A stretch of DNA of 64,000 bases from Panacagrimonas sp965216845 (GTDB taxonomy: Bacteria > Pseudomonadota > Gammaproteobacteria > Nevskiales > Nevskiaceae). The stretch's first letter is position 1. Each line of letters begins with the position of its first letter. Below, piece after piece: positions 61,574 to 64,000 of the stretch. Location: assembly GCA_965216845.1 (NCBI GenBank), contig OZ244200.1, positions 2,790,001 to 2,854,000 of the forward strand, given 5' to 3'. The notes under the pieces were generated by a model. It was not told the origin of the DNA. It did not search any database and worked only from the letters and a program-made list of their open reading frames with translations. Made by a program: the position numbers and the translations under genes.

Positions 61574-61801
61574 TTACTCGTGCTTGTCGGTGTAGGGCAG
61601 CAGCGCCAGAAAACGCGCACGCTTGACCGCCACCGCCAACTGGCGTTGATAGCGGGTGCGTGTGCCGGTCACACGCGCCGGAACGATCTTGCCGTTCTCA
61701 GCGATGTATTGCTTGAGTGTGGCCAGATCCTTGTAGTCGATGCCCTCGGCGTTTTCCGCCGTGAACTTGCAGGATTTTTTGCGTCGAAAGAAACGGGACA
61801 T
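61574..61801 (-). CDS. rpsR: 30S ribosomal protein S18
   Basis: A small-subunit protein that binds with S6. 75 residues: FFRRKKSCKFTAENAEGIDY, then DLATLKQYIAENGKIVPARV, then TGTRTRYQRQLAVAVKRARF. Its start shares one base with the rpsF stop (TGATG), so translation is coupled. A single Cys remains in KKSCKF; the zinc-binding Cys set seen in some S18 is absent. Confidence 0.98.
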   Translation of the reverse strand: MSRFFRRKKSCKFTAENAEGIDYKDLATLKQYIAENGKIVPARVTGTRTRYQRQLAVAVKRARFLALLPYTDKHE

Positions 61802-62268
61802 CAGACGGTCTCCTCAGCGGCGGGCTTGTCATCGGATTGCTCGGCCGATTCTTCAGAAGATGACGCCTCGGCAGTTTCCTCCGCCGGCGCTTCACCCTCT
61901 TCCAGCGCGGCTTCCTGGCGCTGCTTGTACTCGGGTTTTTTGTCTTCTTCCGGTGCCTTGTACAACGGTGACTGTCCGGTTTCGGCCGCTTCCATGCGCA
62001 CCACCATCTTGCGGATGACGGCGTCATTGAAGCGGAACGAGGTTTCCAGTTCTTCCAGGGCCTTTTCGCCGCACTCGATGTTCATCAAGACGTAGTGCGC
62101 CTTGTGCAGCTTGGCGATGGGGTAAGCCAGCTGACGCCGACCCCAGTCTTCCAGACGGTGGACTTTGCCGCCGTCGGCTTCAATCATGGCTTTGTAGCGG
62201 TCAGTCATGGCACCCACCTGATCACTCTGATCAGGGTGCACCATGATCACCAGTTCGTAGTGACGCAT
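61801..62268 (-). CDS. rpsF: 30S ribosomal protein S6 with acidic C-terminal tail
   Basis: A 155-residue S6. MRHYELVIMVHPDQSDQVGA and YPIAKLHKAHYVLMNIECGE form the ribosomal core (about 95 residues). A tail of about 55 residues rich in Glu, Ala and Ser follows, from EEDKKPEYKQRQEAALEEGE to the end. E. coli S6 gets a poly-Glu tail from RimK; here much of the acidity is encoded. I fixed the start at 62268 with GGAG nine bases upstream. The longer frame to 62361 covers the leader hairpin. Confidence 0.97.
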   Translation of the reverse strand: MRHYELVIMVHPDQSDQVGAMTDRYKAMIEADGGKVHRLEDWGRRQLAYPIAKLHKAHYVLMNIECGEKALEELETSFRFNDAVIRKMVVRMEAAETGQSPLYKAPEEDKKPEYKQRQEAALEEGEAPAEETAEASSSEESAEQSDDKPAAEETV

Positions 62269-62287
62269 GGAATCTCCTTTGGATGTC

Positions 62288-62309
62288 GAATCACCACCAA
62301 TGGTGATTC
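62288..62309 (-). promoter_or_regulatory. rpsF leader hairpin (candidate S6:S18 autoregulatory element)
   Basis: On the minus strand GAATCACCA pairs perfectly with TGGTGATTC around TTGG, 20 bases before the rpsF start. CCCCG just upstream and CGACA just downstream flank it. S6:S18 bind a CCG-containing leader structure in many bacteria; whether this hairpin is that element was not tested. Confidence 0.45.
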
Positions 62310-62418
62310 GGGGCAGTCCCCCGCGTGAACGGTGGGACAGGATTGGCAGCAACGCCGCCAAAAAGGGGCGCGAATCTTAGGTGATCGCCACGCTGGACGC
62401 AATCTCCCGCACCGGCAT

Positions 62419-63390
62419 CTAAGGTGTCATCACACAACAGCTGGGATTGGCGAGGATCTGGGCCGCCAGCGCGCGCGCCGCTTCGATCTCCACGCCGCGC
62501 AGCTTTTGCTCCAGCAACGCCAGCATCACCTCCACCCGCGCATCCCGTCCCGCAGCGCTCATGATCTGATCGAAGGCAAGGAAATGCGCGTAAGCCTGCA
62601 CAAAGTCCGGCGGCGCCATTTCCTCGTTCATGTGCCACCCTGCAATGGTGCGCAGCGCCTCTACCGAGCCCGCCTGTTTGGCGCTGTAGACGTAGTCCTT
62701 GGCTTCCTGTCGCAGCGCCGCCATCAGCTCGCGTTGCTGCGGCGTGCATTGCTCGATGTATTGGCAATACTCCCCCGGCGGCAGGTGATACATCAGCCGC
62801 AACTGCGCCTCCATCAAACCATTCTCGGCGGCGCGGCGGATCCATTGCCGATATTCGCCGCGCGCCTGTTGCGGAATGCCAGCGCAGTCCGCGTGCTTGG
62901 CGCGCAGCAGCGCTTCTTCCAGCTTGGGGTCGCTGATATCCCAGCCGTCCAGCTGACGGGTCTGATAGAGCACGTCGATCTTCTGCTCCAGCTCAGCCAG
63001 CGCTTCGGGCATGTTGCGGCAGTCGTACAGCATCAGCCCCAGCTGCATCTGCGCGCCGTGCCCACCGCTTTCGGCCTGACTCAGCAGCGCGGGATAGCGC
63101 TCCGCAAACGGGGGATCGGGCCGCCGCAGGCTTTCACGCTGATGCAATCGAATGCGCTGCCCGCTCTCCAGCTGAGCTTCAATCACCGGCGGCTGGCTGA
63201 TCTCAGATTGTTCAGAAATCGGTTCCATGCCGACCGGGGGTTCAGCCGGCACGGCGATCACATCCACGGGCGGCGGCGGCGCCATCTGCTTTCGCCCCAT
63301 CAGGATCAGAGCAACCAGCAGCACGAGCAACAGGCCCGCGATGAATCCATAACGACGCAGGCGCGACTGGCTCGGACTCAGGGCCTGCAT
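62419..63390 (-). CDS. Membrane-anchored protein with SEL1/TPR-like helices
   Basis: A 323-residue protein with one N-terminal transmembrane segment (RYGFIAGLLLVLLVALILMG, about 13-32), then a Pro-rich stretch (PPPPVDVIAVPAEPPV). The periplasmic part is helical with SEL1-like units: QAESGGHGAQMQLGLMLYDC and RRAAENGLMEAQLRLMYHLP. Cys residues in several units may form disulfides (LYDCRN, ADCAG, EYCQY, EQCTP, PSCCV). It overlaps the 3' end of rlmB by 13 bp. Function unknown. Confidence 0.75.
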   Translation of the reverse strand: MQALSPSQSRLRRYGFIAGLLLVLLVALILMGRKQMAPPPPVDVIAVPAEPPVGMEPISEQSEISQPPVIEAQLESGQRIRLHQRESLRRPDPPFAERYPALLSQAESGGHGAQMQLGLMLYDCRNMPEALAELEQKIDVLYQTRQLDGWDISDPKLEEALLRAKHADCAGIPQQARGEYRQWIRRAAENGLMEAQLRLMYHLPPGEYCQYIEQCTPQQRELMAALRQEAKDYVYSAKQAGSVEALRTIAGWHMNEEMAPPDFVQAYAHFLAFDQIMSAAGRDARVEVMLALLEQKLRGVEIEAARALAAQILANPSCCVMTP

Positions 63391-64000
63391 CGTTGGCGAA
63401 CCACCTCGTACAGGCACACCGCAGCAGCCACGGACACGTTGAGGCTCTCGCAGGGCTCACGCATGGGGATGCGCACCAGTTGGTCACAGGTTTCGCGCGT
63501 CAAACGGCGCAAGCCCTCGGCTTCGGCGCCCATGACCAAGACCGTGGGCGCTCGAAAGTCCGCCTCATGAACGCTGATTTCCGCCTGTCCGGCCAGGCCG
63601 GTCAGCCAGTAACCACGCTCACGCAATTGCGTGAGCGTGCGAGACAGATTGGTGACGAAGGACACCGGCAAACGTTCCGCCGCGCCCGCCGCCGCCTTTC
63701 GCGCCACCGGCGTCAACCCGGCGGCGCGATCACGCGGAACGATCACCAGTTGCGCACCGGCGGCTTCCGCGGTCCGCAGACAAGCGCCCAGATTATGCGG
63801 ATCCTGAACCCCATCCAACGCCAGAATCAGGCCGTCCGTCGGTGCCGGCCGCGTCAGCAAGGCCTCACCCGACGGCGCCTGCGCTTGCACCCGCGCCAAC
63901 ACGCCCTGATGTTTGAGACCGACGCCCAGCAAATCCAGCTCGGATCGCTGACACAGCCGGATGCGCACGCCGCGCGCGCGCGCGGCCTGATTCAGCTTGC
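63378..64000 (-). CDS. rlmB: 23S rRNA (guanosine-2251-2'-O)-methyltransferase, 5' end outside the window
   Basis: A SPOUT methyltransferase that methylates Gm2251 in the 23S peptidyl-transferase loop. The C-terminal 207 residues are here; the N-terminal part, about 40 residues, lies beyond 64000. Motifs: LALDGVQDPHNLGACLRTAE (motif 1), TVLVMGAEAEGLRRLTRETC (motif 2) and PCESLNVSVAAAVCLYEVVR (motif 3). The frame is open through the window edge (KLNQAARARGVRIRLC), so the GTG at 63968 is not the real start. Confidence 0.96.
   Translation of the reverse strand, partial: KLNQAARARGVRIRLCQRSELDLLGVGLKHQGVLARVQAQAPSGEALLTRPAPTDGLILALDGVQDPHNLGACLRTAEAAGAQLVIVPRDRAAGLTPVARKAAAGAAERLPVSFVTNLSRTLTQLRERGYWLTGLAGQAEISVHEADFRAPTVLVMGAEAEGLRRLTRETCDQLVRIPMREPCESLNVSVAAAVCLYEVVRQRCRP

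Overview
This 64 kb stretch is chromosomal DNA of a GC-rich (roughly 60%) gammaproteobacterium. Core gene orders support this: glnE beside ilvE and LPS-core genes (as in Pseudomonas), ssb-MFS-uvrA (also Pseudomonas-like), minC-minD-minE, and rpsF-rpsR-rplI-dnaB-alr. A wax ester synthase/DGAT, several fatty acid desaturases, crotonases and an oxoacid CoA-transferase point to an aerobic, lipid-rich bacterium. A Nevskiales/Salinisphaerales-type lineage is my inference, not something I can prove from the sequence.

Layout. 0-13.1 kb: an LPS or surface-polysaccharide locus between hldE/ilvE and glnE, with a heptosyltransferase, three GT4 glycosyltransferases, an asparagine synthetase-like amidotransferase and two different sulfotransferases. 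13.2-15.4 kb: groES-groEL under an imperfect CIRCE element. 15.6-19.2 kb: a small membrane protein, a three-domain peptidoglycan lysin and the Min operon. 19.5-21.5 kb: an HNH protein, a ParDE-type toxin-antitoxin pair and glyoxalase I. 21.6-29.2 kb: a sulfur-linked region with an SLC13-type permease, a SulP permease, a persulfide dioxygenase, a split PmpA/PmpB sulfur transporter and a divergent CsoR-family repressor. Three similar operator-like sites lie in front of the last three units. 29.2-41.6 kb: lipid genes, namely three crotonases, a membrane desaturase, wax synthase, an amidase, an MDR oxidoreductase, and a DesT/FabR-type repressor facing an electron-transfer flavoprotein plus acyl desaturase pair. 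41.6-48 kb: ssb, an MFS permease, uvrA and a DUF445 protein. 48-53.1 kb: the least familiar region. It holds a CmcJ/NvfI-like oxidoreductase overlapping a lipoprotein with a long acidic tail, a secreted 11-residue-repeat protein, and a compact sigma factor/DUF3619/acidic peptide/DUF3106 cluster with overlapping reading frames and a GATGCC microsatellite. 53.5-55.2 kb: scoAB, tRNA-His and tRNA-Lys, then a 0.6 kb gene-poor stretch. 55.8-64 kb: a large Ig-like-repeat lipoprotein, then alr, dnaB, rplI, rpsR, rpsF, a SEL1-like membrane protein and the 3' part of rlmB.

The most notable regulatory architecture is at the persulfide locus. A textbook promoter (TTGATA, 17 bp, TATAAT) carries a C-tract operator in its spacer, and related sites lie on both sides of the repressor. 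The desaturase locus has two TACA-N2-TGTA-type dyads, one in front of the repressor and one in front of its presumed target operon. The candidate for a genuinely undescribed system is the 51.1-53.1 kb sigma factor/repeat-protein cluster, possibly with the adjoining lipoprotein-oxidoreductase pair. Functions there remain inference. No CRISPR array, insertion sequence or prophage was found.
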